A stretch of 64,000 nucleotides of DNA from Cordylochernes scorpioides (taxonomy: Eukaryota > Arthropoda > Arachnida > Pseudoscorpiones > Chernetidae). Location: the NCBI GenBank assembly GCA_030710605.1, contig CP092871.1, forward strand, positions 69,150,377 through 69,214,376. The letters run 5' to 3'. Shown here piece after piece: positions 31,122 to 40,472 of the stretch (its first letter is position 1; each line of letters starts with the position of its first letter). The position numbers and the translations under genes were made by a program. The notes beneath the pieces are model-generated. The model worked only from the letters and a program-made list of their open reading frames with translations. It searched no databases and was not told the DNA's origin.

Positions 31122-32912
31122 GGACAATGACAATTAAAAAGGTTTATTGACCTCAGGTCAACAGTTAAACATTACAACAGTTAAATATAACAAAAAAATA
31201 AATATTCAGAATCTCTAATCGTTTGTATCAGACGAATACCATTGGGATTCGTCTCGTTCAATGTCGCATTCTGTCCTGAAGTCGGACAGCCTCTTGCCTA
31301 GGTCGGAGTCCTTGTCCCCGACTTGGGCGATTGCCTTGTCAAGGAATTTCTTCAGAGCAGAGATCTGCTCGGGCGAAAGAAATGTGAAGACGTCCTCCCT
31401 CATAGTTGGGCATACAACAGCCTTCTCTATTTCCCACCTGTGATAATCCAAATATAGGGGTTCCAGGAAGGAGTCAGCGTCTAGTACCTTGAACAGATCC
31501 TCAACCTTCTGTAAAGTGAGCTGAGGAAGCTGTATGGTTTGTGGTTTAGGGACGGAAGATCCCATTGTTAGTGCAGTCTTGGCCTGATCTTTGGCAGGGT
31601 CCGCTGTTGGTGAAGTAGTGGTCGAGGAAGGTGCTAGTAGAGATGGTAACACGCTGGTGCTCGGCGCCGGAGTAGAAGGCTTGGTGGCTGGAGTGTTCTG
31701 GGAAAGGACTGGGCAGCTCTCCGCGGGCGAAGACGCGGCAGGATTGGGAGGTGTCACATGGATTGTCTGGATGGTTCCAGAATTTCTCTCAGCCGATGTA
31801 GTCGCTGTGAAGCTGTGGGAGGGCGTGGGCAAGGAGGGTGGAGGTGTCAACACCGGTCCACTTCGGGTGCCCTGGGGGCAGGTGGCTCGCCGATGTCCCT
31901 GGCGGTGACATCTACTACACCTAACGCCGTAGGTGACGTAGGCGGGTGTGGACTCTCCTTTGGAGATGATCACCAGCTTGGCAGGGAGCTGGTGGAGTTT
32001 GCGTCCTTCATTCAGGAGGACGAAGGCCTCCCTGTTGCCGGTGGTCCAGGTGTATCCGTTACAGGACACCACTTCATAGGCCAGGGAGACAACCCGGCAG
32101 TAAGGTCGCAGGGCCTCGATGATGTCCTCCTCCCTCACTGCGATGGGCAGGTTCCCGAGGATGATCTTCTCCGCCTTCCTTCTGTATGGGAATGCCCTGA
32201 GGAAGGTGTTGTTGATGGTGAGTCCATTCTCCACCAGGCGCTCCGCCTTCTCAATGCTGGCCAGTCCGACCATAGCATGGCCGGACTTCTTCATCAGCTG
32301 GTAGACGGATTCCTTCCCCAGCAACTCTTCCAAGGCCTTCATATAGTGGACGGGATGGAATTCCGCGCACCATTCGACATAGCAGCATTGGTCGAACGAT
32401 GTTGCTTCTGATCTAGCTTTGTTCAGCGCCTGTTGCTGTCTGGTGTTCCTGACGTGGGTCACAGACTCCTTTGTGGTCCTTCGAAGCTGTCCAGATGGTT
32501 TTGGAGAGCTAGCGTCCGGCCTCACAATCTGGGCCCGCTGACTTTTAGAGTCAAAACGTTTCCTTTTTTTCCGGTGTACAGATTCGAAAGGTTCGGTGTT
32601 ATTATCCTTTTCCGCGGCCTCAACTTGCTCCGCCCAATTTTCACTTTTTGCCGCGGCCGGATTTACATATCCGCCGTTTTTCACGAACGAATTTGCATGT
32701 CCGTCGCTCATACCTGAATTCAAACAATTCTTCGTCGAATCTTTTATCGTCGATAAATCGACTTCCATTTCAGCTACCTCGATGGGAATCATACCGCCGT
32801 GTAGATCTTTATCCTGGCTCACCGCCAGTACTGCATATGGGTTGGAAAACTCGAAGTTTTCCATCGCCAGATAGAAAAATGCGGAGCTCGCGCGCCGCGT
32901 GGCCGCACGGCC
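31122..32912 (-). mobile_element. ORF1-only Tx1-like retrotransposon inserted in (TC)n
   Basis: Minus-strand element: starts right after a (TC)n run at 32912 with a 48-bp GC-rich leader, one long ORF, a 93-bp 3' tail with AATAAACC and TTTTTAATTGTCATTGTCC, and then another (TC)n run. ORF2 is absent although both ends appear complete, comparable in plan to the half-L1 (HAL1) elements of mammals. Confidence 0.7.
31215..32864 (-). CDS. Retrotransposon ORF1 protein (gag-like, CCHC zinc knuckle)
   Basis: 549 residues from ATG at 32864. I chose this ATG because the longer frame upstream runs through the (TC)n microsatellite and the neighbouring element's 3' end. N-terminal 200 residues are charged and low-complexity; residues about 230-305 (KIILGNLPIAVREEDIIEAL onward) look like an RRM-type fold; about 316-329 is a CX2CX4HX4C knuckle (CSRCHRQGHRRATC); then a long Pro/Ser/Thr-rich linker and a C-terminal acidic segment. 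Such proteins bind the element RNA and form the RNP used in retrotransposition. The frame is intact, so insertion was recent. No ORF2 follows; the adjacent 33105-35066 ORF2 fragment lies upstream on the same strand and belongs to another insertion. Tx1-type assignment rests on neighbourhood and domain order. Confidence 0.75.
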   Translation of the reverse strand: MENFEFSNPYAVLAVSQDKDLHGGMIPIEVAEMEVDLSTIKDSTKNCLNSGMSDGHANSFVKNGGYVNPAAAKSENWAEQVEAAEKDNNTEPFESVHRKKRKRFDSKSQRAQIVRPDASSPKPSGQLRRTTKESVTHVRNTRQQQALNKARSEATSFDQCCYVEWCAEFHPVHYMKALEELLGKESVYQLMKKSGHAMVGLASIEKAERLVENGLTINNTFLRAFPYRRKAEKIILGNLPIAVREEDIIEALRPYCRVVSLAYEVVSCNGYTWTTGNREAFVLLNEGRKLHQLPAKLVIISKGESTPAYVTYGVRCSRCHRQGHRRATCPQGTRSGPVLTPPPSLPTPSHSFTATTSAERNSGTIQTIHVTPPNPAASSPAESCPVLSQNTPATKPSTPAPSTSVLPSLLAPSSTTTSPTADPAKDQAKTALTMGSSVPKPQTIQLPQLTLQKVEDLFKVLDADSFLEPLYLDYHRWEIEKAVVCPTMREDVFTFLSPEQISALKKFLDKAIAQVGDKDSDLGKRLSDFRTECDIERDESQWYSSDTND

Positions 32913-32930
32913 GAGAGAGAGAGAGAGAGA
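32913..32930. repeat. (TC)n between the two Tx1-like copies
   Basis: Nine GA units on the plus strand; end of one element and start of the next, so it served as target twice. Confidence 0.9.
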
Positions 32931-35067
32931 TTGAGATTGAAACTGATTTATTTTAACGTCCATATAAGATTATATAAGGTTAAATACAGAATAAATAAAA
33001 ATATGAATAAATAAGATTATATAATGAAAAATACATGAATAAATAGATATAAATACATAAAGTAATTGATAAATATACATATATATAAAATATATACAAG
33101 GACTTCATTGGTGGCGCCCACCGCGAGAAAGACTCCGCCACCGATGGACTGCGAGAGTTCTTTCCCACAGGGTGGGCAGGTCGATGTGTTGGCTGGCATT
33201 ACCCAACTCAAGACCAAGATGGTACTTGTAGATGGTAGCCTTCGCCACACTTGTTAGCTTCACTGCCTCGGGATGGAGGCCGACGCCGAAGAGCCAGGCC
33301 TGCAGATCCAGGGGCACTTCGCAGGAGGCGAACACCTCCCGGAGCAGGGGTCGCACGGCTCGGCAACTCCAATATCTGTGAGCCAGCGACCCGTCGCTGG
33401 ACCCACAGGCGGCACAGTTGGCACGCCTCGAGGCAGGATGGTCAGGATGTGGTAGGGCGTGGAGGGCCAGCCGTAGGGCGACATCTGCGTCGTGCCCCGA
33501 GAAGCAGTTTCGACGCAGGTCGGCCCAGGGGATGGAGCGGGGCACATCCACGGTGGGGGTCCACCGAGCAGCCAGCTCTGCAGTAGGAAACGCCTGGAGC
33601 CGTGCCGAGTCCAATGCCCGGCGCGCCCTCTTGCTGGGTAGGCGGGTGATGGGGGTCGCCGATCCCCGCAGGACGATGGTCTCCGCCTCGTACTCCGCAT
33701 GATAGCTGGAGCTGGCGTTTTCCCGCAGGAGACGTTGGCAGAAGGCCCCCAGATGCTGCGCGTCTAGGAGCGCGGCCCGCGTTGAGCGCGCAAGTGCAGG
33801 GGCGCCATCGGAGAAGTCCCCGACAGTCGCCTGTAGCCAGCGCTCGGGAGCCAGCAGGTCTGGCGGCCGCAGGAACCTGTTGTCACCTCGAAGACGCAGG
33901 GACCTCAGGCTGGCGGGATGAAGAATCCGGAGGTCAAGCTCGAGGACGCTGGACGCGGCCTCCCACAGGCTCAGTAGTCTCCTCCTCCTAGGCGAGTGCC
34001 AGACGTCAGGAGCCGGCGGTGTCAGCCACGCCCGGCTGCGGACCAGCCAAGAGTAGCCGTTGGCGGCGCCGCGAAGAGAAGCCTGGACCCCCTTCAGGCA
34101 GGCGAGCCGAAGCTGGCCAGCGATGTCCAGCAGGCCGACGCCACCATCGGAGTCTGGACGAGCCAGGATGCGCCCGGGGAGCCACGAGACTCGGCTCGTA
34201 CCCCATACGAAGCGCGCCAACCGCGCCTGCAGCCGGCCGATGGTGGTTTCAGGTGGAAGGTAGCCATGGAGGTGGTGCAGGATGGAACCCAGGACCAGGC
34301 TGTTGGCCGCGCGAGCACGACCCACCAGCGACAGGCCGCGGGTGAAGGGCGACCACCTCGCGATGGCTCGCTCCAGCAGCCCCATCAGGTGTGAGGCCTG
34401 GGAGGCGACGGTGTTTCTGGTGGTGATGGTGCAGCCCAGGACGGTCAGCGACTCAGACGTCCAGGATATTCCCAGAGGAGAATCCGTCCGGTGCTTCCAG
34501 GAACCGCACCAGAGCCCGCAGCTCTTCTTGAAGTTGACAGCCACCCCGGAGGACATGCGGAACTCTTCAAAGATCAGGGGCACGAGCTCAAACTGAGCGT
34601 CGTCCCTGATGAAGAGTACGATGTCGTCCGCATAGACGACCACGTTGCCGCGGCCCAAGGTCCTCTCGAGGCGGCGTAGCAAAGGTCCAACTCCGATGCT
34701 GAAGAGCGCGGCGCTGAGACGGCAGCCCTGCCTCACCCCGTTGAGAAGCGGGAAGGCCTTGGTGTAGACATCTCCGACCCGGATGGAGGCGTCTGCTTCC
34801 CCGTAGAGGACAGCAATCCACCCTAGGAAGGTAGATGGTAGACCCAGCTTCTCCAGCAGGGCGAACAGGTAGCTCCTGCTCAGGGTGTCGAAGGCCGACT
34901 TCAGGTCCAAAGAGATGACAGCCAGCGGCGTGTCATATCTGGATGCCCCGGCGGCTTCGTCAGACACTCGCGCGATATTCCAGGAAGATGACCGTCCTGG
35001 AACGGCGTAGGTCTGACATTGGGGCACCAGGTCTGGTAGATGACGTCGCAGACGAGCCATGAGCACA
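32931..35067 (-). mobile_element. 5'-truncated Tx1-like retrotransposon inserted in (TC)n
   Basis: Minus strand: (TC)n-containing flank at 35066-35079, RT half of ORF2, then a 3' UTR (33104-32931) ending AAATAAATCAGTTTCAATCT, then (TC)n. The same 3' end occurs alone at 60487-60540, again between TC runs. Confidence 0.8.
33105..35066 (-). CDS. Retrotransposon ORF2 fragment: reverse transcriptase to C-terminus
   Basis: 653 open codons, 5'-truncated: the endonuclease domain and RT blocks before motif A are missing. Visible RT signatures: motif A LDLKSAFDTL (residues about 51-60), motif B GVRQGCRLSAALFSIG (about 110-125), motif C VVYADDIVLFI (about 142-152, catalytic YADD), and the following GLWCGSW/LGCTIT region. 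The C-terminal part has a CX2C...HX4C cluster (CAACG, HRYWSC; about 560-580) as in RVT zinc-tail proteins, and ends LWERTLAVHRWRSL. No stop or frameshift in nearly 2 kb, so insertion is young, but it cannot be autonomous. Order and motifs fit the L1/Tx1 group; a phylogeny is needed to fix the clade. Codon use is strikingly GC-rich against the AT-rich surroundings, as is ORF1 next door. Confidence 0.8.
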   Translation of the reverse strand: MLMARLRRHLPDLVPQCQTYAVPGRSSSWNIARVSDEAAGASRYDTPLAVISLDLKSAFDTLSRSYLFALLEKLGLPSTFLGWIAVLYGEADASIRVGDVYTKAFPLLNGVRQGCRLSAALFSIGVGPLLRRLERTLGRGNVVVYADDIVLFIRDDAQFELVPLIFEEFRMSSGVAVNFKKSCGLWCGSWKHRTDSPLGISWTSESLTVLGCTITTRNTVASQASHLMGLLERAIARWSPFTRGLSLVGRARAANSLVLGSILHHLHGYLPPETTIGRLQARLARFVWGTSRVSWLPGRILARPDSDGGVGLLDIAGQLRLACLKGVQASLRGAANGYSWLVRSRAWLTPPAPDVWHSPRRRRLLSLWEAASSVLELDLRILHPASLRSLRLRGDNRFLRPPDLLAPERWLQATVGDFSDGAPALARSTRAALLDAQHLGAFCQRLLRENASSSYHAEYEAETIVLRGSATPITRLPSKRARRALDSARLQAFPTAELAARWTPTVDVPRSIPWADLRRNCFSGHDADVALRLALHALPHPDHPASRRANCAACGSSDGSLAHRYWSCRAVRPLLREVFASCEVPLDLQAWLFGVGLHPEAVKLTSVAKATIYKYHLGLELGNASQHIDLPTLWERTLAVHRWRSLSRGGRHQ

Positions 35068-35079
35068 GAGAGAGAGAGC
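35066..35079. repeat. (TC)n at the 5' junction of the ORF2 fragment
   Basis: CAGAGAGAGAGAG on the plus strand at the truncated end of the element. Confidence 0.8.
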
Positions 35080-35345
35080 GCCTCAAATTAAGTCAGAAAC
35101 TGATGCATTATCAAAAACATTTTTTTCAGTGTAGACCAGTGTTATAGAATGTTATTACTAAGGCTTCTTTATTCCTTTAAGATTATAGGTTTAAAAGAGA
35201 AAGATAAATAAGCGTTAGTAATAACATTCAGCAGATAATTAGCAGAAGATTAGACAAGTCACATTAAAGGTACTAAATATACACTTATATATCGAAATAT
35301 ATATATATATGTTAAGGATTAAAATGAATTTATTGAATTGACATA
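35080..35345. other. AT-rich spacer
   Basis: No feature seen. Confidence 0.35.
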
Positions 35346-35349
35346 TTAA

Positions 35350-35560
35350 AATGCACATCAATATAGCTTACATAACGCTGATGAGGGCTAACAACCTGAA
35401 ACGCGTACATTGTCAGATATTTTTGGTTAATTAAGAGAGAAAAAGGGTATTTGGAAAATTCTGGAATAATTAAAAATCAACGATTCGTTGATATTTATTC
35501 CGACAGATGACGCAAGCTATCAGCAATTTTCAGTTTCACCATCCGGAGATTCATTTTTCT
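35350..35560. repeat. Family B single arm (variant as in 42695-43075)
   Basis: Hammerhead remnant at 35373-35412 (CTGATGA at 35378 and CTGAAACGCG remain; stems I and II are broken), then GTATTTGGAAAATTCTGGAA, TTGATATTTATTCCGACAGA and CGCAAGCTATCAGCAA. Confidence 0.7.
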
Positions 35561-35599
35561 TAATATACCAACCTGGTCTCAGTATAATTTCCCTTCTGT

Positions 35600-35905
35600 A
35601 ACTATTTTTTTCCACAACCTAATATGTTCAAATACATATATATCCAAAAGATTTTTAGTCGTAGAGGTACAACCTGCACCACACTGACGAGGGCCAACAA
35701 CCCGAAACGCGTTCGTGGATGGCATTTTTTGATTTATCAAGAAAATGGGTTGGCCAAATATCAGGGAACAGGCTAAATCAATGTTTAGTTGATTTCTGTT
35801 CCACTAGATGGCGCTCTGCTATCTAAAAAACGCTCATGTTAGAAGTCAGGATATGCCTAATTTGTTCTTAATATCAAGACCTAACCTTTTATATTTTTTT
35901 CTACA
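35600..35905. repeat. Family B single arm with near-complete hammerhead
   Basis: Half element: hammerhead 35679-35718, then AAAATGGGTTGGCCAAATAT, CAGGGAACAGGCTAAATCAA, GATGGCGCTCTGC, GTCAGGATATGCC and outer CTTAATATCAAGACCTAACC. Confidence 0.75.
35679..35718 (+). ncRNA. Hammerhead ribozyme, family B, stems weakened
   Basis: Core CTGACGA and GAAA intact. Stem I CCACA / CGTGG lost its closing pair; stem II GGG/CCC keeps three pairs. ACGCGT stem III and U17 as in the other copies. Confidence 0.6.
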
Positions 35906-36038
35906 TATATATTTGTGTGTGTTTTACCAATATATATATATCTTCAGGTAATGATTTGCATTAAAGCCCATCGTAAAGGTTTAAAATGTACACCTTTTCT
36001 TTCTATCGTGTTTACATATTACTGACTAAAGAAGTAAT

Positions 36039-36243
36039 ATACACTCATAGACAAAACTTAAGGAAGTTGTATCTTTCAGCATGTATATCAGTATTCAGAC
36101 AATAACTCTGAAAGATGTTAGATCCAAAGTGTCCTATATTGAAGATACACGAGATAACCAAGTGTGAACAAAATTGCCTCTGTTTCATTAAAAAACCAGA
36201 CGATTCAAAATGTAAAATTCCCTAAATTTTTGTCCATTAGTAT
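36039..36243. mobile_element. Short DNA element, family T
   Basis: Ends TATACACTCATAGACAAAAC and inverse AAATTTTTGTCCATTAGTAT; single head, about 205 bp. Confidence 0.75.
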
Positions 36244-37124
36244 AGGTATTATTTCTTATTATATATTTCGGGTGAATCACTCCTAATATTGGTGTACATC
36301 TTCAACCAGACTTCTCCAATACGATGGATTTAGAGTGGTAGTCTGGTGGAAAGCCATTAACTTAGTCCATTTGGTTCATTCTTTGAGGATTTTCAATGAA
36401 GGAATAATGAGGCTGTGTTCTTTTTTCTTGCCTTCTGCATGCAGTTTTCAACTTGAGGGCAAGTAAGCGCTCTCCTCCAAAAACTAGAGTTAAGAACGAA
36501 TCCCGGTCTCTCTGCTCTGCCCCCTCCTGGCTTAGCTGCTCTAGGACATTGTCTGTCACGTGGAGATGTCAGGGTGGGATTTTGTTTTCCTAGGAGATGA
36601 TAACTTATAGTGAGGTATTTCTACATATTCCTCCAATACATTGGAGGAGTCTTGGCAAATGTCTTGGAAATCTAAACATAGTATTGAATATATTGCATTT
36701 TTCTTCTGTTGGGGATTCTGATTTATAAATGGTTTTGTGATGAAATTTCTAAGAATATTTCCAATTGTTCTAGGGCTGCGGAAGATAAACCTTATGCCTG
36801 TTTTCTTAAGTACTCTTGCTATCTTTGCTTTGGTATACTCTCAGTATAAATAGCCATCTCGCCTTCCTTGCTCACTCTTAGATTATGATTTTTACTGTTG
36901 AAGCGCGAGAGATCGAAAGCTTGTGGTGTTTTCGTAATAAATAAATATTTTGCGTATGGTTTTTCGAATACTTTGTTATTCATTTGAACAGTCCTTATCT
37001 CGATATGATCTTCTGGCGTAATATCTTCTAAGATTGTTTCTTATTCTGGTAGATCTCTCTCTTGAAGTACTTAGAAGTTCCATTCTAATTTCTGGAATCT
37101 TAAGCTATGGATCTTACTGCGATG
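36244..37124. other. Spacer, no gene seen
   Basis: A 65-codon minus-strand frame (36362-36559) has no family features. Possibly very old repeat sequence. Confidence 0.4.
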
Positions 37125-37200
37125 TCAAAATATTGGGAGGACCATCAGTGGTGAACCCTCCCAGCGGTTTCACCAGCTTGATCAATCAGACTGCTCTAAT
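37125..37200. repeat. Family A left-arm fragment
   Basis: ACCATCAGTGGTGAACCCTC, CCCAGCGGTTTCACCAG. Confidence 0.65.
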
Positions 37201-37690
37201 ATTGTGATGGTCTCCTTTATATCCGACACATAGTATTTAAAAAAATCCATATTCCATCGTAGGAGGACATCAAGAAATTGTTTCATTTGAAAGGATAGTA
37301 GGCGATTATAAGAAAGAATTGAAAAAGATGTTTATAATTGTACCTATTTTAGCCAAAATTATTATTTACCAGTTGCAAACAAGAAAGGCTATATCCGATC
37401 TGGATAATTGCGCGTGAAACTATTTACAATAAGTCATATTGTAGTAGAGTAGGTAACAGAATTATAATTCTGATTAAAAAATAAATAAAAATAAAGAAAA
37501 TAAACAATTAGGAAAAAGAGCATTGAATAAACATATCCATTAAACAAATAAGCAACAACATAAGCAGATAGAAGAAATCGCAAGGTAGTTATTTACAATA
37601 TGTTAAGCAATGATAGAAGTTGATTTAATGAAGTTATCTGTAATAATTAGTATCGTGTAGCGAAAATTGAAAAAAAAAAAACTATCTTTC
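37201..37690. other. AT-rich spacer
   Basis: No feature seen. Confidence 0.4.
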
Positions 37691-37691
37691 G

Positions 37692-37802
37692 ATGCACTAG
37701 CGCGCCATCTGTTATCAAATTACAAAACTATCTTTATTACGATGGGAAATATAATAGGAGGGTCATCAGTGGTGAACCCTCCCAGCGGTTTTAATCTACC
37801 GT
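37692..37802. repeat. Family A left-arm fragment with outer end
   Basis: Starts GATGCACTAGCGCGCCATCT, the outer end of family A, then GTCATCAGTGGTGAACCCTC and CCCAGCGGTTTTAATCTACC. Confidence 0.7.
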
Positions 37803-38034
37803 TATAGCTCTATTAGTCAGGTATCCTCTTAACCTCCTCGACATTTTATCACAGCGGGAAGTTGCCTGTGTTCTAGATCAACCCGCATCCATTAGATCAA
37901 CTTTCATCTGTCTCATACTGCCGAGAATACCATTGATAATTTTGATTAGAGTTCATTCCATTCCATTGATTGAAGACTGCCGCGACTATCGGAAATATAT
38001 ACAACGGAGGATTTAAAGGTGTTTTGAAGAACAT

Positions 38035-38230
38035 GGTAACAAAGTATTTATTAATTTTATTATTTTTATTAACAGAGTGGTCATTTTTATGTTTATATTT
38101 TGCTACTCTGTAAATTTCCCTCGTGGCTTATCTTTTGTTTACTATTCATAGTTTGTCCTTGCTTGAAATAAATTGTTGTCTCCTCCTGAAGTTTTTGTTT
38201 TCCCTAATTTTCCACGTGGCAATATATTTT
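38035..38230. repeat. Family E MITE
   Basis: About 190 bp: GTAACAAAGTATTTATTAAT ... CTACTCTGTAAATTTCCCTC ... TTCCACGTGGCAATATA. Copies at 46650, 53566 and 54708. Short imperfect terminal repeat ATATTG. Confidence 0.75.
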
Positions 38231-38232
38231 CA

Positions 38233-38545
38233 ATGAGGGTCGGTGGAAGGATGGTCTAAACCGTTGGTTTGCGACCGCTACGACCCGCGTTCGATTCCCA
38301 CATTGGGCACTTGTTTCTGATAATAAAAAAATACTCCAATGGTCACCGATTCTCGAAAAAGTCCAACCTCACTAGTGAGTGCGAGTAATCAAACGGGGCT
38401 CTGGCACATTTGTAAGTGCAAAGTCGAACTGTTTTTGACATGTGTAGACATGTAGTGCACTTACAGTAAAAGTAGTCGCCTGTTTCTAACTACCATGATT
38501 ATCATGGCCTGTACCACGTGTACTAGGGATAAGCAAAAAAAGGTC
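38233..38545 (+). repeat. tRNA-type SINE, family 1 (copy 1)
   Basis: Head GGTCGGTGGAAGGATGGTCT (A-box-like) and CGCGTTCGATTCCCACATTG (B-box-like), body CTCCAATGGTCACCGATTCT, GACATGTGTAGACATGTAG, CTTACAGTAAAAGTAGTCGC, CACGTGTACTAGGGATAAGC, ending in an A-rich tail. Full-length copies also at 46237 and 58855. Confidence 0.8.
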
Positions 38546-38599
38546 AATAAAATAATCCCTTGTATAAATATTAAAGGTGAAATCATCAGGTTTCCAGGG

Positions 38600-39350
38600 A
38601 TACGTTTCTTTTTAAAGAATTTAATTCATATCTCTATAGCTTTCGGGCATGAAAGCCCTTTTACAGGAGAAAACATCATACAATAAATATATGGACATAA
38701 GCTTTGAGGACAGTAGAAATACATATAATAATAAATGGAAATTTTGCCGGGAGGATATTGATCTAAAGAGACAAAGGTCGCCTCTCCCGTTAAAATAGAC
38801 GTCAAAACTAGACGCCATCTATTGACCGTCACCGCAAACTAGCGGTCTCGGGTCGGTGACAAAGTCACAACACCAGCTTTGGCAAGTTTGCGGTGACGGT
38901 CAATAGATGGCGTCTAGTTTTGACGTCTATTTTGACGGGAGAGGCGACCTTTGTCTCTTTATATAATAATAAATATATAATATGCTTCGAGCATTGCTCT
39001 TCCGCAAATGCAAGTAAAAGTATTTTTAAAACACAATATTTATACGATGCATTTGCGGAAGAGCAATGCTCGAAGCATATTATATATTTATCATTATATG
39101 TATTTATACTCTCCTCAAAGCTTATGTCCATAGTTCATTTAAAATACACTCTCCAAGAATCTAGAATCAGTATCACTATAAAAAGAAAACCAAAAGGAAT
39201 GCAATATTACAGCGGCATGTTATATTAACCTGGCGAAACCACTGGGAGGGTTCACCATTGATGAGCCAGGCCTTCCCATTATTTTATCATTGTAATAAGG
39301 GCAGTAGTAAATTGACTTATTTTTAAAAGAATCATACACGTCAAAAATAG
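38600..39350. repeat. Nested palindromes: family A split by family D and another foldback
   Basis: Family A parts (ATGGACATAAGCTTTGAGGA at 38691-38710; right arm 39110-39350 with CTGGCGAAACCACTGGGAGG and CACCATTGATGAGCCAGGCC) flank a complete family D palindrome (38737-38968: TTTTGCCGGGAGGATATTGA, GTTTTGACGTCTATTTTGAC, arms about 95 bp) and a separate 31-bp-arm palindrome (38980-39085, ATGCTTCGAGCATTGCTCTT and inverse). Confidence 0.8.
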
Positions 39351-39419
39351 TTCAAGTTTCTTATATATATTAGAATGAAAAAGAGTAGCGTTAAAATATA
39401 TTTCAGCGATATATATATA

Positions 39420-39597
39420 AAGTTAAACCTGTCTATAGCACCCCCTCTAAAGAGCGCCTTCCTCTCTATAGCGCCCGATTTTGAATACGTAGCACGATGC
39501 GATTTACATTAAAAGTGACCTGTCTATAGCACCCCCTCTCTATAGCACCCTATTTGGGTAAGTCCCAAAAGGGGGCACTATAGACAGGTTTAACTGT
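39420..39597. mobile_element. Pogo-like MITE
   Basis: Terminal repeats AGTTAAACCTGTCTATAGCA and inverse of CACTATAGACAGGTTTAACT, flanked by TA. Internal copies of the CTATAGCGCCC/CTATAGCACCC word. Non-coding. Confidence 0.7.
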
Positions 39598-39780
39598 ATA
39601 TAGAAGGTGCCAAATTAATGATGATGTTCTATATAATACTGATTAAAGAAAGTTTCAATTTTTATACTGATTATAAAAAAGTTTAAAAAATATAATACTG
39701 CATTTATAAATTATAATAAAGGAAGGGTTATTGATTCCTATAACTCCAAAATATAGTTGAAACCGCGTGAAGCCCAAGTT
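39598..39780. other. AT-rich spacer
   Basis: No feature seen. Confidence 0.35.
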
Positions 39781-40472
39781 ATAAAGAAGGGACTCGGTGA
39801 CCTAAGGAGGGAGCTTAAAGAAAGACATTTACCTAAATGTTAACTAGACACGGTGAGGGCTCCACGTGATATCTAGATACATAGCACAGAGGGGGTTAGA
39901 GGTAGACTATACACACCGTCATGTATTGCTACACCCCTGAACCCAACTTCCCAATTCCGACAACTCGATGAACTCGTTGAGTTCACTATTGGACAACAAA
40001 GTTGAATGGAGCGGACTAGAGACCGAAGACAGAACTGCTGACACTGCCAACGCTGAAAGCCGGACTTAACGTCACACGCGAGGCCTCCCATCGGAGTTTT
40101 GCGCCAGAACCAGCAGACTAGTAAGCAGTACCTAGTCCTGGGTCTGTGGAGCGAGCCAAGCTGCCGGAGGAGAAGTTGAGTACCAATCCACGTTATGTGA
40201 CACAGGGTTAAAATAGTGGGTCTTCCCGCCCAACGTGGAATGGTAAATGACCACAGCCCCTGCTGTGATCATCACAGAAGTGTAAGCCTAAAACCCGCCC
40301 CGCTGTCAATAGTTACTGTCTAACACTAGCTAGATCCTGCAACAACGTCGTTAGTAGAGCTGGAACACAGGGAAGTCACGGCTCTCCATCTGGAACGTCT
40401 GTTACACACAGCAGCCTAGAATTCAGACTTTATGGTCAACAGATTGCTATTGGCACCGAGTCCCTTTTTATT
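39781..40472. mobile_element. Candidate GC-rich element with 19-bp inverted ends
   Basis: ATAAAGAAGGGACTCGGTG at 39781-39799 and its inverse CACCGAGTCCCTTTTTATT at 40454-40472 (one mismatch/indel) flank about 650 bp that is more GC-rich than either side. No frame shows a known family. It could be a non-autonomous DNA element or an unrecognised transcription unit. Confidence 0.45.

Noticed and set aside
31215..32963. Start of ORF1 at 32963
   Set aside because: That start lies in the neighbouring element's 3' tail and the frame would translate the (TC)n run; ATG at 32864 follows the element's own 5' end.
31591..34679. Many plus-strand frames of 60-217 codons opposite the retrotransposon ORFs
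   Set aside because: Shadows of the GC-rich minus-strand ORF1 and ORF2; the minus frames carry the RT and zinc-knuckle motifs.
38233..38310. Functional tRNA gene
   Set aside because: The A-box/B-box-like head is followed by a repeated body shared with other loci and lacks a complete cloverleaf; it is a SINE.
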